A DNA stretch of 64,000 nt from Trametes villosa (taxonomy: Eukaryota > Basidiomycota > Agaricomycetes > Polyporales > Polyporaceae): the NCBI GenBank assembly GCA_002964805.2, contig PUDQ02000037.1, positions 22,404-86,403 of the forward strand. Direction: 5' to 3'. Below, piece by piece: positions 36,982-48,467 of this stretch. Every line of letters begins with the position of its first letter. The stretch's first letter is position 1. The notes beneath the pieces were generated by a model. It was given only the letters and a program-made list of their open reading frames with translations. It searched no databases and had not been told where the DNA came from. Both the position numbers and the translations under genes were made by a program.

Positions 36982-39900
36982 TCATATTACAACCTCATGT
37001 GAATGGTAGTCTACAAACCAATTGACGTAGAACATCCGAAACGCGTCCAAACTATCCACAAAATGAAAGCCAGTCGGTATCTTTGTGCGTCCATACACCC
37101 CGATGAGGTGACAGCCACGCACAATGGACGCTGTCGGGATAACGCTAGTGACGCGCTTGCCCTGGGCCATCTCCGGCCTGACTATCCACATACCCGTAAC
37201 TGGGTCAGGTTCGTCACCGACGAGCTCAAACCACTCGACTACCGCGCACTGATAGCGCACATAACCATAAGTAAACGCCAGGAACGCTCGCACGCGAGCT
37301 GCAGTCATCCCGAGCATCCCAGGTGCATCGGGATCAGTCTGCACCAAGACCGTGTCATACCGTGCCCGCTGCCCGTACCAACGCGACGTGCATCGAACGA
37401 TCTCTTGGTGCATGCCGCCTACCCCAGCGAGTTCGCTAGGTGCATAGAAGATCGCCGTCGCCGAGTGGTGAAGAGCGATGGGGGTGCGCGGCGCCAGTAT
37501 CGGGAGCTCGTCTGGAGGGAGGTCGTCACCGAGGGCGAGCTCTGGGAAACGCTGGTCATGCAGGAACCGGCGCAGGTAGATGTCGAGATTGGGCTGCTTG
37601 AGCTTGCGCTTCAGAGTGTGCAGGCGCATCGAGCGTGCTAGATTACGGTGGTTAGTCGGCTCGAGACACACGCACGCAGTCGAGTCTCACCTGGGCGTTG
37701 ACCAAAGCGCACAAAGGAGGTGCAACTACGCGCATCAGGAGCCGCGGCTACCTCTGCTTCCTGGCGAAAGCGCTCGTCTTGAAGCTGCTCGCGGTCTGGC
37801 TCATGCGCAACACCCGCGGTTCGCAGTGCGTGCGTGTAGACATCGCTCCGAAGCATCCCGCGACGCGCGAACTCCGCTCGGGCTGCAGCGAGCTTGTTCA
37901 GGCGCGTCAGCGTGCGAAGGATCTGGCCGAGCGGCTCCTTGCGGCTGGAACGGCGCCATGGACGCTTGATGGCGACGATATGCTTCGACTCCGTAATGGA
38001 GGAGCACAGGCCGTTAGGCGAGCCGAAAAGCTGGATCGATCGCACGTAGTGGACGAGGGCGTGCTGGCGAGGTAGGGAGAACCCGTCGGGGCGAACACCA
38101 GTCTGTTGAAAGATAGTTCGCAGGTCGTGAAAGCGCGCCAAGGTTGACTCCATGTCCTTGAGGTCTTCCGTCGTGTGCGCAGAGCGACGAGCAAGGTAGC
38201 TGAAGTCGAGAAGCGCCCCGAGACACTGTATCATCGCGTCCGGGACGTAACCGACAAGTGCGGGAAGGATGACCTTGAAGAAGGCATGTTTGTGCAGGGA
38301 CGCTAGAACGTAACGGAGACACATACCTTCATCAGGGCTTTCGAATCGTTGCCCGTCCACTGGCTGAAATTCCGGCCGTTCGGGAACCGCCGCAGGCCAG
38401 GGTAGGCTGGGACGGCGGCTAGCCTGATAGCACGATCTCAGTCCAGTACAAGCCAAGGTCAGCGGACGACTAACCGTCTATCAATATCGTCAAGTATACG
38501 CTTCGCCTCTGCTTCACTCTCCGCGTTTTGCCGAATATAGTCCTCGATCCAGGCGATGATGTGGTCTTTGAACGTGCCTTTGATCAGTTGATGCAGGAGA
38601 TCGGGCGTCAGGAGTTCATGAATGTCGGCTCGTGGGAAGTATCGAGTGAACGGCTGTGTGAACGGCGGCGGTGAGCATGTGCAAACTCAATGTGCCGACC
38701 GGAAGACGTACGGTGACGTCGTCAACGATGCCGAATGAGTCCCATAACTCCCCATGGTCGTAGGTTTCGAGGAGCTCATCAGTGAGTTCCCGAAAACGCG
38801 GATCTCCGCTGTTAGCGAGCTCGTCGGGGCGTGCCAAGCATCTGGAATGCATGAGTAGATGTTCGTGCTGAAGAACAGAGAACATACTTGGGGCACCAAC
38901 CCTGCACCACACCCGCTAGGTATACCTGTTCGGGGTAATCGGCTATGAACGGGCCGAGCTCGTATATTGCACGGCGATAGTGACCGTCCGGGCATCGTAG
39001 GAGGCGCGGCGTGGTCATGCCAGCGCGGAGTGGAGCGAAGACGTGCGCGAGGGCGTAGTGGTAGAGCTGTTTCTTGAAGATACGGAACTCCGGGTCTTGC
39101 TCCGCACCACGTTCGGCTGGACGTCGTCATCACGTACTTAGTACCGAAGCGGGAGATGGGATACAACAGATATACCTTTTGGGATGGCCAGGAAGGCGAC
39201 TGGGAGAACACCTTCACAGTGTGCTCGTCGCATGTCGTTGTGTATGTTACCAAGAGACATATACACCGGATGAAACTCTTGGTTGCCGGTTTGTACTGAG
39301 ACGGTGGTCTTGTCAGCGCCGCCAATGATTGGGACAAGCATAGCGCCATGAGTCGCAGGATCTCGGGCGATGTCGTCCTGTAATAAATCGAGATGAATGG
39401 CCGTGCAGATGGGATGACAAACCTGTACTTACCGCCTTCGTGTACGCCCACTGGGCGGACATGAGGTTCGAAAGCCTCCTGGTAGGACCGTCAGGCCCTT
39501 CGACGAACTCCTCGTATGGCACTGTATCGAATTTCCCGTTGAATTCGGTGTTGCCAGCCATGGACTCGACGACATGCTCGGTATTGCGCGCATGAACGAC
39601 GTACTCGCGTCGTTTCCAAGCCGGTGAGTTGTCATCCACCGGGCCTGTATACCGTACTGCAAAGCTGTACCACGATATAGCACCGTATCGGACGCGGTCC
39701 ACCGTCTTGTAAAGGTGTGCGGCGCTGTTGAAGAAGCGTGGTGTGTCGCCATGGCCGTGGAGGACGTCCCTGGCAGCGAGGATGTCAAGGAGGTGATCGG
39801 CATCGCCTGCTGAGGCCTCCATCTTTTCGAATGAGTGCTCCGCGTACTCGAAGGTTGTGCGGTCAGAAAACGGGTCCCAGTTATGGGCGGTGGGACGAGG

Positions 39901-40143
39901 CTCGGGTTGCGCGCCCGGGTCTAGCGGGGCACCTTGAGCATCGCATATTTGCCCTTTGAGGCTGCTCATGAGCTCCGAAAGTATTTACTGACGCTATGGA
40001 GGCGTACCGGTCAAGTGTGGGTGGTAGCGGTAGACTGGCGGCGGAGGCGGCGGCTTGGGGTGGCGATGGTAGTGAGTCCGATGCTGAGATACAGCACGAA
40101 GTGTCGGGAACGAGCGCCTGCAGAGGGCGCAAGCTCGAGCCAT
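36982..40143 (-). CDS. Plavaka-type transposase (CACTA-like), apparently full length
   Basis: Minus-strand, multi-exon. It begins at 40143 with a C2H2 zinc finger (CALCRRSFPTLRAVSQHRTH). Next come FSDRTTFEYAEHSFEKMEAS, RRLSNLMSAQWAYTK, then IIGGADKTTVSVQTGNQEF and HPVYMSLGNIHNDMRRAH. Further exons give CPDGHYRRAIYELGPFIADY and QVYLAGVVQGWCPK, then ARFHDLRTIFQQTGVRPDGF, PRQHALVHYVRSIQLFGSPN and GLCSSITESKHIVAIKRPWR. The C-terminal domain has RLHTLKRKL, HQEIVRCTSRWYG, VVEWFELVGDEPDPVTGMW and YVNWFVDYHSHEVVI. Conserved acidic residues in GADKT, FIADYPEQ and ITESKH are candidates for the DDD/E triad (inference). Its 3' end faces the pogo 3' end across 99 bp. Confidence 0.85.
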
Positions 40144-40454
40144 GGCGATGTCGGAGCTCCGCGTTGCAAGAAAGGCGTGTTTGAGTGAGAGTGTGTGGGG
40201 AGTCGGTCCAGGAGGTGGTGTGGTGGTGAATAGGTCGTCCGTCGGAGGGCGAATGTAAGCAAGAGTCAGAGGGCGCCATCGTGTTAAGCGCCCGTGCGAC
40301 AAAATCTTCCTCGTCTCCCTCTCCTTCCTCTGCCCACCTCACCTGCTGATTGACTCTCACCTCGTCGCTTTAAGGATACATAGGACCCAAATGTGCGTGT
40401 ATTTCACTCAAATTGCCCCTACTGGTAGACTCTTCAGCTCACCAGCTGCCAAGC
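40144..40454. promoter_or_regulatory. shared upstream region of Plavaka transposase and divergent gene
   Basis: 311 bp between two divergent ATGs (40143 minus, 40455 plus). CT-rich stretches occur at 40310-40345. No clear TATA box is visible. Confidence 0.45.
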
Positions 40455-42451
40455 ATGAGCGGGCGGGGCAAAGGGAGACGTCGTGCAGCCCCCCAACAGG
40501 AGGTCCTAGATCAAGAGGGTCATGATACATCCACGGTACGTCTGTAGTCATATTCCGACCACGCACCAGAGGTAACCTAAGTATATAGGTGCAGTCTACA
40601 GAACCTGCGCCTCGCCGCTATGCAACACGGAAGTCAACCCAAGAACGTCGCCCCGGAGTCGAGGCGGGTCTCGCTAAAAGGGCACAACAGGACATCAGCG
40701 CAGGCGCGGCAAAGAAGGCACAGGAGAAGCAAGACAAGGCTGACCGGGAGGCCCGCCACAAGGAAGCCGCTTCGCAGCGCCGAACGGACGGCGCCAAGCG
40801 CGTCGCCCGGTTGCAGGACAGTCGCGCGCAGCGCGAGGTCGTCTTACAGGGCAAGATGGAAGACGTTCCTTCCACCGAGCAGGGGGAAGATGGTCGTGAG
40901 GAGTCAGGACGTGCGTTCAGTAGCCATGAGGCTGCGCCGTGGCCTGATAGTGCTCAGCCGAGCTGATGGTCATCTTTGGCAGGGCGTACCCACACCACCG
41001 GTAACCCGCAGCCGCCGCGCACGAGCGCAAGGCACAGCACACGCCAGCGCCCTGCACCCGACGTTGATGACCTCGAGCCCGAGCACGGTATGCTTTTCCT
41101 CCCTCCGTCAAATCCATTCGCTGCTCATCCAATACGCATTCTGTTTCAGGCTCAACCAATGGCATATCTTCGGGCGGAGGTATGTCAGCCCGACGACCTC
41201 CTTGCTAGCACAAGGCAATACTGACCATTTTGTCAAAGCCGGGGAAGGCGAAGAGCTCGACATGGACGACCAGTGGCTCCCTGCTGACGGCGACACTCAC
41301 GAGAACAGCAAGAAGGTGATGGGTCCGTTTGGCGAGGACACCGAAGATATGGTCGTCGACCAATGTCGCAAGGACGAACATCAGACAGCCCCCGAGGGCT
41401 CTGGAGATGACGCTGAGGAAGCCGACTGTGAGTAGCAGATATGCTTGAACAGTCTGCCCATGATCTAAGCCGACGTTCAGACTATCCGGGTGAAGACATG
41501 TCGGATAGCGAAGATCCAGAGGGGGCGCCCGGGACTGAGCTCGAGCCCAGGGATGAAGGTGAGTCTACTACGAGGCCTTTAGTTGGGCCTGCTTTGCCCA
41601 GCTAGTGGCTATCTTAGAGCGTTGTTCTAACGGCTTTCCAGATTTCACCGACAGCGACAGCGACGGCGACATCGTCATGGTGCCAGTTAAGAAGGTGCGT
41701 GCCTGAGCGTCCTTCCTCGTTCTTTCGGACTTCATCCGCTTACCCACACGTCAAGCCCTCTAAGGCGAAGCCCGGGAAGAGCACGGTGGCAAAAACGAGC
41801 ACACGCGGTCGAGTTCCACCTCGGAAGGGCGGAGCAGGACGACCCGCTTCTCAGGTACGACTTCCTGTTATTGTTGGTTGACATTGCCCCTGATTTACCG
41901 CTTTGGCGCTTCCACAGCCCCTGACGGCTGCTGAGAGGAAGAAAATGCGAATCACCGCAACCCGCGCTGAGCTGGAGGCCGAGAGGACGACGGCTCCCAA
42001 GGGTGGGTCTAAGCGCCCATCACAGGACACGTACGTGTCCGCGAGCTGTACGTGTCTGACGCGATCCATCTAACTGGTTATCAAAACACCTCAGCGCACT
42101 CAAACCACTGACGGCTAAGAGGGCTCGCAAGAGTGCAGACGCTTTCACGGACGACTATCGTAAGCGCATGCGGGCGAACGCGGCGAAGACGCCTGAGCGT
42201 AACGGGAAAGCATCGCGCTCTCTCGAGGATGACGCGTCCTCGGACGGTTCCGCCGAGTTCAACTTTGCGTTTGATGTCGGCGTCGGCGCTGATACAGTTC
42301 GCCCCCGTCCGGAGGAACCTGCCGTTCAATCCCGCCGAGCTAGCCCTATGCTCGACTTCGGTACGCCTCCGTCCATCTGCTGAGCCGCGATATCCCAGCC
42401 TTACAGGTCTCCAGTGCACTCCGACGACAACATCGGTGGGAGCCAACACGC
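40455..42451 (+). pseudogene. basic/acidic nuclear-looking protein, 3' end cut off by the LTR
   Basis: Exon 1 (40455-40535) encodes MSGRGKGRRRAAPQQEVLDQ and more. A 53-nt intron (40536-40588) leads to exon 2 with EPAPRRYATRKSTQERRPGV and a Lys/Arg/Glu coiled coil (AAKKAQEKQDKADREARHKE). Later exons are acidic (HENSKKVMGPFGEDTEDMVV; DFTDSDSDGDIVMVPVKK) and then basic (LKPLTAKRARKSADAFTDDY). The reading stops at the LTR that starts at 42452, so the C-terminus is missing. I recognise no named family. Its position, divergent from the Plavaka transposase, suggests it could be the element's second, DNA-binding gene, as TnpA is in plant CACTA elements; this is inference. Confidence 0.6.
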
Positions 42452-43210
42452 TGATGCACTCAACTATCCCCTAGGGGCAACCAGAGACAGGCCGAGGGCC
42501 TTCGGAGGACGAGGCCTGTAGGGAAGCTAAGCGCGAAGCTGAGGAGAAGCGAGGTTCGAGTCGGGGTGCCCTTGCGGCGAAAGCGCGATGCGCTGGCAAG
42601 TCTCGCGCGGATCGCAACGCGTACGCGGAGAGCTGGCGGGAAGGCTTCGCAGTGAGAGCGCAAGCGGAAACGCTAGGGAAGACGCAGGGGCGCAGTTCGC
42701 AACGCAACGCAACGCAACGCAGGACGCTATTCGCAGAGGGGACGCAGACGCAATTGAGCTCCTGAGGGTGAGGGGGGAAGGAATCTGAGTTCTCTGGCGC
42801 CCGAGGTGCGTAGGTACATGGCCGGATCGTGCTACCAAAGCCTAGGCCAGCGAAAGGATCTAGAACACCTTCGGGGGCCCGCGCCGTGAATCGCGAGGAC
42901 AGCGGCCCCGCCGCGCGCGAGTCCACGCGCGCTCGCGAATGCCCGCCCTACGATTGGCGGTCGCGCCCGATAAGGCTGCCCGCGTGCTGCGCCCGCCCTT
43001 GGCGATGACTCGCGCTCCGCCCGCTCGGCCGATAGTCCCGCTCAACGCGCGCAAAGCCTCCAGACCCGTCGCGAGCGGAACCACCGCGTCCTTGCAGATA
43101 CCTGAGGGGAGGGACGCGCGCACTTCCGCGAGCGCGTGCATAGCGCGCGGGGCGCCGAGCGTAGAGGCCTGGCGAAGGATCCTGGGGTCAGCGTGGCACC
43201 GTGCGCATCA
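42452..43210 (-). repeat. 3' LTR (759 bp)
   Basis: Begins TGATGCACTCAACTATCCCC and ends GTGCGCATCA on the plus strand, matching the copy at 57347-58103. The outer parts are closely similar, but a block of about 100 bp (about 42598-42700) is unrelated or very diverged between the two LTRs. A CAACG tandem run follows the block. Confidence 0.9.
42701..42721. repeat. CAACG pentanucleotide tandem repeat in the 3' LTR
   Basis: About four units of CAACG, also present in the 5' LTR. It marks the edge of the diverged block. Confidence 0.8.
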
Positions 43211-43224
43211 TCTCCCCCTCGCTG
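43211..43224 (-). promoter_or_regulatory. polypurine tract next to the 3' LTR
   Basis: On the minus strand, CAGCGAGGGGGAGA directly precedes the LTR start TGATGCGCAC, the position and composition expected of the primer for plus-strand DNA synthesis. Confidence 0.75.
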
Positions 43225-43247
43225 AAATCCCGACCGTCCTCGGTCGC
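43212..43247 (-). repeat. 36-bp repeat, 3' copy (contains the PPT)
   Basis: 34 of 36 positions match 50055-50090: CTCCCCCTCGCTGAAATC, two mismatches, GACCGTCCTCGGTCGC (plus strand). The second part contains a small inverted repeat, GACCG/CGGTC. Confidence 0.9.
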
Positions 43248-43277
43248 TATCGATGCGATCGCGCCCGCGTCGCGGCG

Positions 43278-43285
43278 TATTTAAG
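43278..43285 (+). promoter_or_regulatory. TATA-like box of the first antisense gene
   Basis: TATTTAAG in a very GC-rich context, 47 bp before the ATG at 43332 and 68 bp inside the LTR boundary. Confidence 0.5.
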
Positions 43286-43331
43286 GACTTCGCGAATCGG
43301 GGCGCGCCGCGCTCTTCAGCTCTTGCACGCC

Positions 43332-45069
43332 ATGAACGGACTCCGCGCTACCGAAGACGCCGTCGCCACGCTCCGCGAGGAAGCCCAACCGCTCGCCTTG
43401 CAGCAGCTCGAGCGGCAGACCGCGAATCTGGAGGAGATGGAGGATGCGATGTCGTTCAGCCAGGAGGACTGGTACGCCGCGTTGAAGGAGACCATCTTCG
43501 CAACTGTGAGTCGTCGCGCACTGCTCGCGAACTCAGCCTGACAAGGTGCAGGAGTCGTACTTGATCGTGACGGACGGTGACGCTCGCCTCACGCCCCTCC
43601 TCGCGCGGATCGAGCGCGCGGTGGGAGCCCAAACGACGGATGCTGGCCTGCGACCGTACTTCCTGGAGCGGCTGGCGTCCGTCCGTAGGGAGATCGAAAC
43701 CCGTGTCGCGGAGGCCGCGCAGATGCGCCTGGAGGTCCAACTCGCCCGCGTACTGGCTGCTCGCCACGCCTTCACTCGCGCGGGTGCCGAAGGCGCGCTC
43801 GCGCTCGCGCGCGCTACCGACATCGAGGCTTCCGTGCGCCAACACCTGCGAGCCATTCGGCGCGAGCTGGGCGCCCTCGCAGAGGCGACTAACGACGCTG
43901 CCGCGCGCGCCGCCGCCGGTGCGCCCGCCCTTGCTAGCCTCGTCCCGCGCCGCGGTTCTGATATCTGGTACGGACTGCCAGACCTGGAGGCCTACGAGAC
44001 GGCGGCTTCGCTTGACGACGACAGACGGCCAGCCATATTCGCAGGCGAACACGAGAAGGGCCTGGGAGGAGGGTTACCGCGCCGGGTGGAGGAGGCGCGA
44101 AGCTGGGTAGAGGGTTCGGGCCATGAGGAGCGATGTATCGATGGCCCAAATAGATCTTGTCAGCGGGTGAACAATGCGCGACGCCCCCGACGTCACTGCT
44201 GGCGAAGCCCTTAAGATCGCGAGGTGCTTGACTCTCGCCGACCGTCTCGCGAACCATAAGTGCCCTCCCGCTCCTACGCAACGACATTCGCGCGCTCCAG
44301 GCTGCCTCCGTCCCCTTCGCTGTCGCCCAGATCGAGCGCACCTCGCGCGCGCTCGAGACTTTGGCCCGTCGCACCGACGTCGATCCTCGCGAGTGGGAAG
44401 TCGTCCTAGACCGCTTCCTGGAAGCCTCCGTACGTCCCGAGGACGGTGGTCCGCGGCTTGTCTTCCTTGCGCGCCTCCGATACTGAACACTCGTCGTAGG
44501 AACTCGCAATGCCGCTCGAGCTGACCTCGTACCACCTCCGCGACACCACCGACCGCGTCGAACGCGTCTTACGCGGGCCCGCCGCGCCTCCGTCCGCTCT
44601 GGCGTACTTCCGGAGTCGGTTCGCCTGGGTCGCCTTGGACCGCGAGCGCGAAGAAGCACTTTTTGAACAACGAGAGCTCCTCGCGCTCTTGGAGCGCGCC
44701 GCCGCGGCACGCCGAGTCGTCATTCGCAGCGGGGCCGACGCTGCCTTCCTGCTCCCTTCTACCCAACGCATCTTCGCCCAACTCGCCGCGCTCCAGCGCG
44801 ATAACGTCCGCACGCGCGAGGCCATCCACCACGCCAGTATCGTCCCACTCGATTTCTCCGGTCGCCCGATAACTGCGTCCGAATCGATCCCGCCGCTGGA
44901 GTCTCCACCCTTGCCGCCAAGCGACCCGCCAACTCGGGGCGCGGATCTCGCGGACGCGTCCTTCGCGGACCTGCTCGTCGGCTACACGCACCTCCCGATG
45001 GGCGAGGACCCGGAGAGAACGGCAGCGGCGGTACTCGCTAGACAGCAAGCCGGATCCGCGGCGGAGTGA
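43332..45069 (+). CDS. antisense cargo gene A, helical protein of unknown function
   Basis: On the strand opposite to gag-pol. Exon 1 (43332-43505: MNGLRATEDAVATLREEAQP ...) joins exon 2 at 43552 (ESYLIVTDGDARLTPLLARI) across a 46-nt GT..AG intron, in frame. Later exons hold LPLLRNDIRALQAASVPFAV and, after an intron ending at about 44502, ELAMPLELTSYHLRDTTDRV through to the stop at 45069. It is predicted to be mostly helical with many Arg/Glu/Ala repeats; I recognise no domain. The junction around 44000-44250 is not resolved. Consistent splice signals and coding-like composition argue for a real gene, not a shadow, because there is no sense ORF beneath it. Confidence 0.62.
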
Positions 45070-45504
45070 GATGCAGGCGATTGGTAGCACGTGTTGTACT
45101 TCGCCCTCGGTAATAGAATTGAATGCCGCGACTGACAGCTTCTGAGGCCGTTCGCGCCGCGGGAGAAGGCCTCGGACCCGCGGTCGTGCAACGCGAAGGG
45201 GGGCCACGCGGCTTCGCGCGTCGCGCCCTCGTGACCGCGAGTATTTGTCTTCGCGCGGCGTATTGCAGGGTCGCGAGGACCCGGGCCGCCTCGCCGCCCG
45301 GCGATGCGATACTGCGAGTTCGCCGCGCGTCAGAGAAGCGCTCCTCCGTGGTTCTGCAGTGCCCAGGCCGCGCGCCGCGAGGTGAGACGCCGTGCGCGGT
45401 CCTCGTGTGGTCGCGTCTCCCGCGCGAAGGCCCTCGCGCATAAGGCCACCCGCCTTGTCCTCGCGTCCCTTTCGCCCTCTCTCTCTCTCCCTCTTCCTCT
45501 CTCC
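45070..45504. other. spacer between the two antisense genes
   Basis: GC-rich, no domain. A pyrimidine-rich stretch (45468-45504, CTCTCTCTC-like) immediately precedes the ATG of gene B, as in many basidiomycete core promoters. Confidence 0.55.
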
Positions 45505-47994
45505 ATGGCTCCCCCCGCTACTCCCGCTACCCCTTCCGCCCGCAGCACCCTCGCCGCGGCCAAACGTCACCAGTGGGGACGGCTCGACCAGCTGATCCGG
45601 AATGGCCGCCCGTCCAACTCGTCGTCCGACGCCGATTGCGAGAACTTCGCGCGCGAGGCTCTCGAGATCGCGGTAAGTCCCACGCGCACGCGCCCGCCGG
45701 TTACTCTGCTGACCCCTGTGTCTAGCGACTCTTGATGAATAACGGCGAGACGGAGGAGGACACCGTCGACGCGCTAGAGGAGGTCATCGCCGCGACGGGC
45801 GATCGAGCCGTCGGAGCGGACGGTGCCGTAGACATCGGCACGCCGTGGACGAACCCCCTCTACCGCGCCGCGTACGCGCGGTTCTTCGCTCCCGCCGCCG
45901 CTTCCGCTCCCGCTCCCGCCGATCCGAAGTCGACGGTTCCCCGCGCCCGACCGGTGGGGACCACGCCCGGCTACACCCCTCGCCGCAACGTCCTCCCGGA
46001 GCCGCCCATCGCGACGCTCGACCTCAAGAAGGCCGCCCAGAAGGCCCCCGCTGGCTCTTCCTCCGCTCGCGGACGCGACACTGCTGTCCGCGGCAAGCCT
46101 TCGGCCTCGCGAGGCGCGCGCTCCGCCCCTAGCGGCGTCTCCTCGCCCTCCACTTCCGTCGCGGCCAAGCGCAAGCGCCGCTCGTCCTCGCCGCCAGCTG
46201 TGGGCACCGCGACCACCACCAGCAAGAAGGCGGCCGGCAAGAAGAAGGCTGCGGGACCTTTGACGCCCGCCGCTTTGCAGGCCATCGAGGTCTCCAGCGG
46301 CGCGGAGGCAGAGCCCAGCTCGGCACGTGGCCCTCGCCGCGCTGCTGCCGTCAAGAGCGAGCGCAAGACCGCTGCCCACGTGACGCCGCCCAAGAAGAAG
46401 AAGAAGAGCAAGTCCGCGAAGAAGGGCAAGGGTCGCGCCGGCGGTGCTGGTAAAGGGCGCGCCGCTGCCGAGGACCAAGAGGAGGACGACCCCGACGTCG
46501 AGATGGCGGAGGTTCGCCATGACCCTTTGCTCGAGCCGGGCGAGGAGTGGCCTCCGGCAGTGAAGGACGCGATCGCGAAGAAGCGATTCCCCTCACCCGT
46601 GTTCCGTCCCGCCAGCGAGGCCGACCGCATCCCCGCGGACGCCTACGTGAGTACCTCCCTTCTCGCCGTCGTGACGCGCTTCGCTAACCCCGCGCAGTGC
46701 GAGAAGTGCTCCAAGAAGCCCAAGGAGTGCCACATGGTGCGCGGACTCCCGCTGTGCACCAAGTGCGCCGTCTCGAAGCTGGGGTGCTACCTGAACGCCC
46801 GCACTACCGACGCGCTGAAGCTCAAGAAGGCCCCGAACTTCGGCAAGTGGTACAAGCACCAGCGGTACCCGCGCGGTATGATGTTCGCGCGTCTCCTCCA
46901 CGCCGTCGCTGACTCCCCTCCTAGGCCTGCGCCCCGACGGCTCGCTGGTCGCGGGCCTCCTCTCCTCTCGGACGGTGGCGGTCCCCAAGTGGGCCCTCAC
47001 GGAGCACAACTCGCGCTTCAACGTGGGCGCCCCGCTTGTCGACGCGGACGACAACGACGTTCGACGCGGGCTGACGGACGACTCCGATAGCGACGAAGAC
47101 GTGGACTCCGACGGGTGGTACGGCGCTCACGAACCCAGCAGCTCCGAGGATCCCGATGTCGTCGTGCCCGACCAGGACGCCGCCGATCAGTCCGACGCGA
47201 GCGAGGAGCCGCGGCCCGCGTCGCAGGCGCCTCTCGCTGAGTCCAGCGAGGACGAGCTCGCGGACGACGCCGACGCTCCTCGCGCGAGCGCCGTCCCAGC
47301 CCGGGTACGTTCGCGCTTCTCTCACGTCGAGGTGCGTCCGCTTCGTGAGGTACTCCTGCGCCGAGGCCTGACTTCGCTTCTCCAGGTCTCCCGCGCGCCT
47401 TCGCGTGCCTCGTCGGTGCGCTCGGCTGGCCCGTCGCAGGCTCCCGCCCCTCCTTCTTCGCCGCCTTCGCCTGACCTGCCCGAGATCGCTCTCGAGCCGC
47501 CTCCGCCCGCTTTCGGTCCGGCGCCCGCCTACGTCCCCGCTCCGCCCTCCGCTCTCGCCTCCGTGGACGCAGAGGGACTCCAGCCCGCTCCCGACGTCTC
47601 CCTCCTCACCTCCACGCTCCAGTCCTGCGCCCTCAGCGACGCCGCGATCGACGCCATCGTCGACAACCTCCTCGCGCAGATGGGCCAAGCCGCGCGCGCG
47701 CACCTGCGCGCTCAACGCGACGGGAAGCCGTCCGAGCCACTTGATCCCCTCCCGGCTGGATCCTCGTTGGTTCGCGCCGCGCACCGCGACGCCTCACTGG
47801 CCGCGGACGCGCACATCGTGGGCTACGCCTCCGCGATGCAGGCTATGCGCGCCGTGACGATGAAGAGGCTCGAGATGGTGTACAGCCCCGCGTGGACCAA
47901 CGACCTGGCCGGCCCCCTCCCGCTGCTCGCCGTCACGGGCTCGTCGTCCGACGCAGGTGAGCCGTCCGGGTCCGGCGCCGCGCGCGCTGAGTAG
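45505..47994 (+). CDS. antisense cargo gene B with Zn2Cys6-type cysteine cluster
   Basis: Exons 45505-45672, 45726-46646, 46698-46875 and 46925 onward join in frame with GT..AG introns of 49-53 nt. The N-terminal part is helical (HQWGRLDQLIRNGRPSNSSS; DTVDALEEVIAATGD), then comes a Lys/Ala-rich basic segment (PPKKKKKSKSAKKGKGRAGG). A cluster beginning CEKC at 46698 has the spacing C-x2-C-x6-C-x8-C-x2-C-x6-C, which fits the fungal binuclear zinc cluster. It is followed by KKAPNFGKWYKHQRYPR. An acidic Ser/Asp region and a C-terminal helical part (LLTSTLQSCALSDAAIDAIV) end at 47994. DNA binding is a reasonable inference. One more intron may exist near 47305-47384, though the frame is open through it. 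Confidence 0.72.
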
Positions 47995-48467
47995 GGGGAG
48001 GCTGGAGGCCGCTTTCTTGGTGCGCGCGCGGGCAGGCTGGCTTGTCTCGGACGCGCCTTCGTGTTGTACGTATCCGCTCTTCGCTCGCACCGCTCGCTTC
48101 GCTCCTGTAACCCTCGCGTCAGTATGTATCGCCGCACCCGCCCGTACTCTTCGTCCATAGTAGCCGGCTCATAAAGGTACATAGAGAAAATCAATGAAAA
48201 TTGTATAGTTCTTGGCAAACGAATGTGTGAGGTTGGGAATAACGTGCCTAGTCGCACGCTGCTCGTACTCGCGCGTACTTCGCGAGCCTGGAGGACGAGG
48301 CACGGACTTAGCGAAGCGTACGCGCACATAAAGGACTCGCGCGCGCGCTTGAAAAGGAAGCGAGACAGAGTCTTAAGTGGAAAAGCCGGGTCGAAGAAAG
48401 AGAGACTGGTATTTGGTAAGAGTGGTCCATCGTCGTAAAAGTATCGTACACATAACACGGAGTCTGA
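47995..48467. other. spacer between convergent cargo gene B and pol
   Basis: 3' flanks of cargo gene B (plus) and pol (minus). No coding signal. Confidence 0.55.

Noticed and set aside
42939..43541. Plus-strand ORF running through the LTR into cargo gene A
   Set aside because: The same ORF start occurs in the other LTR (57832) and the TATA-like box at 43278 lies after it, so the LTR part is more likely non-coding. A spliced LTR-initiated form cannot be excluded.
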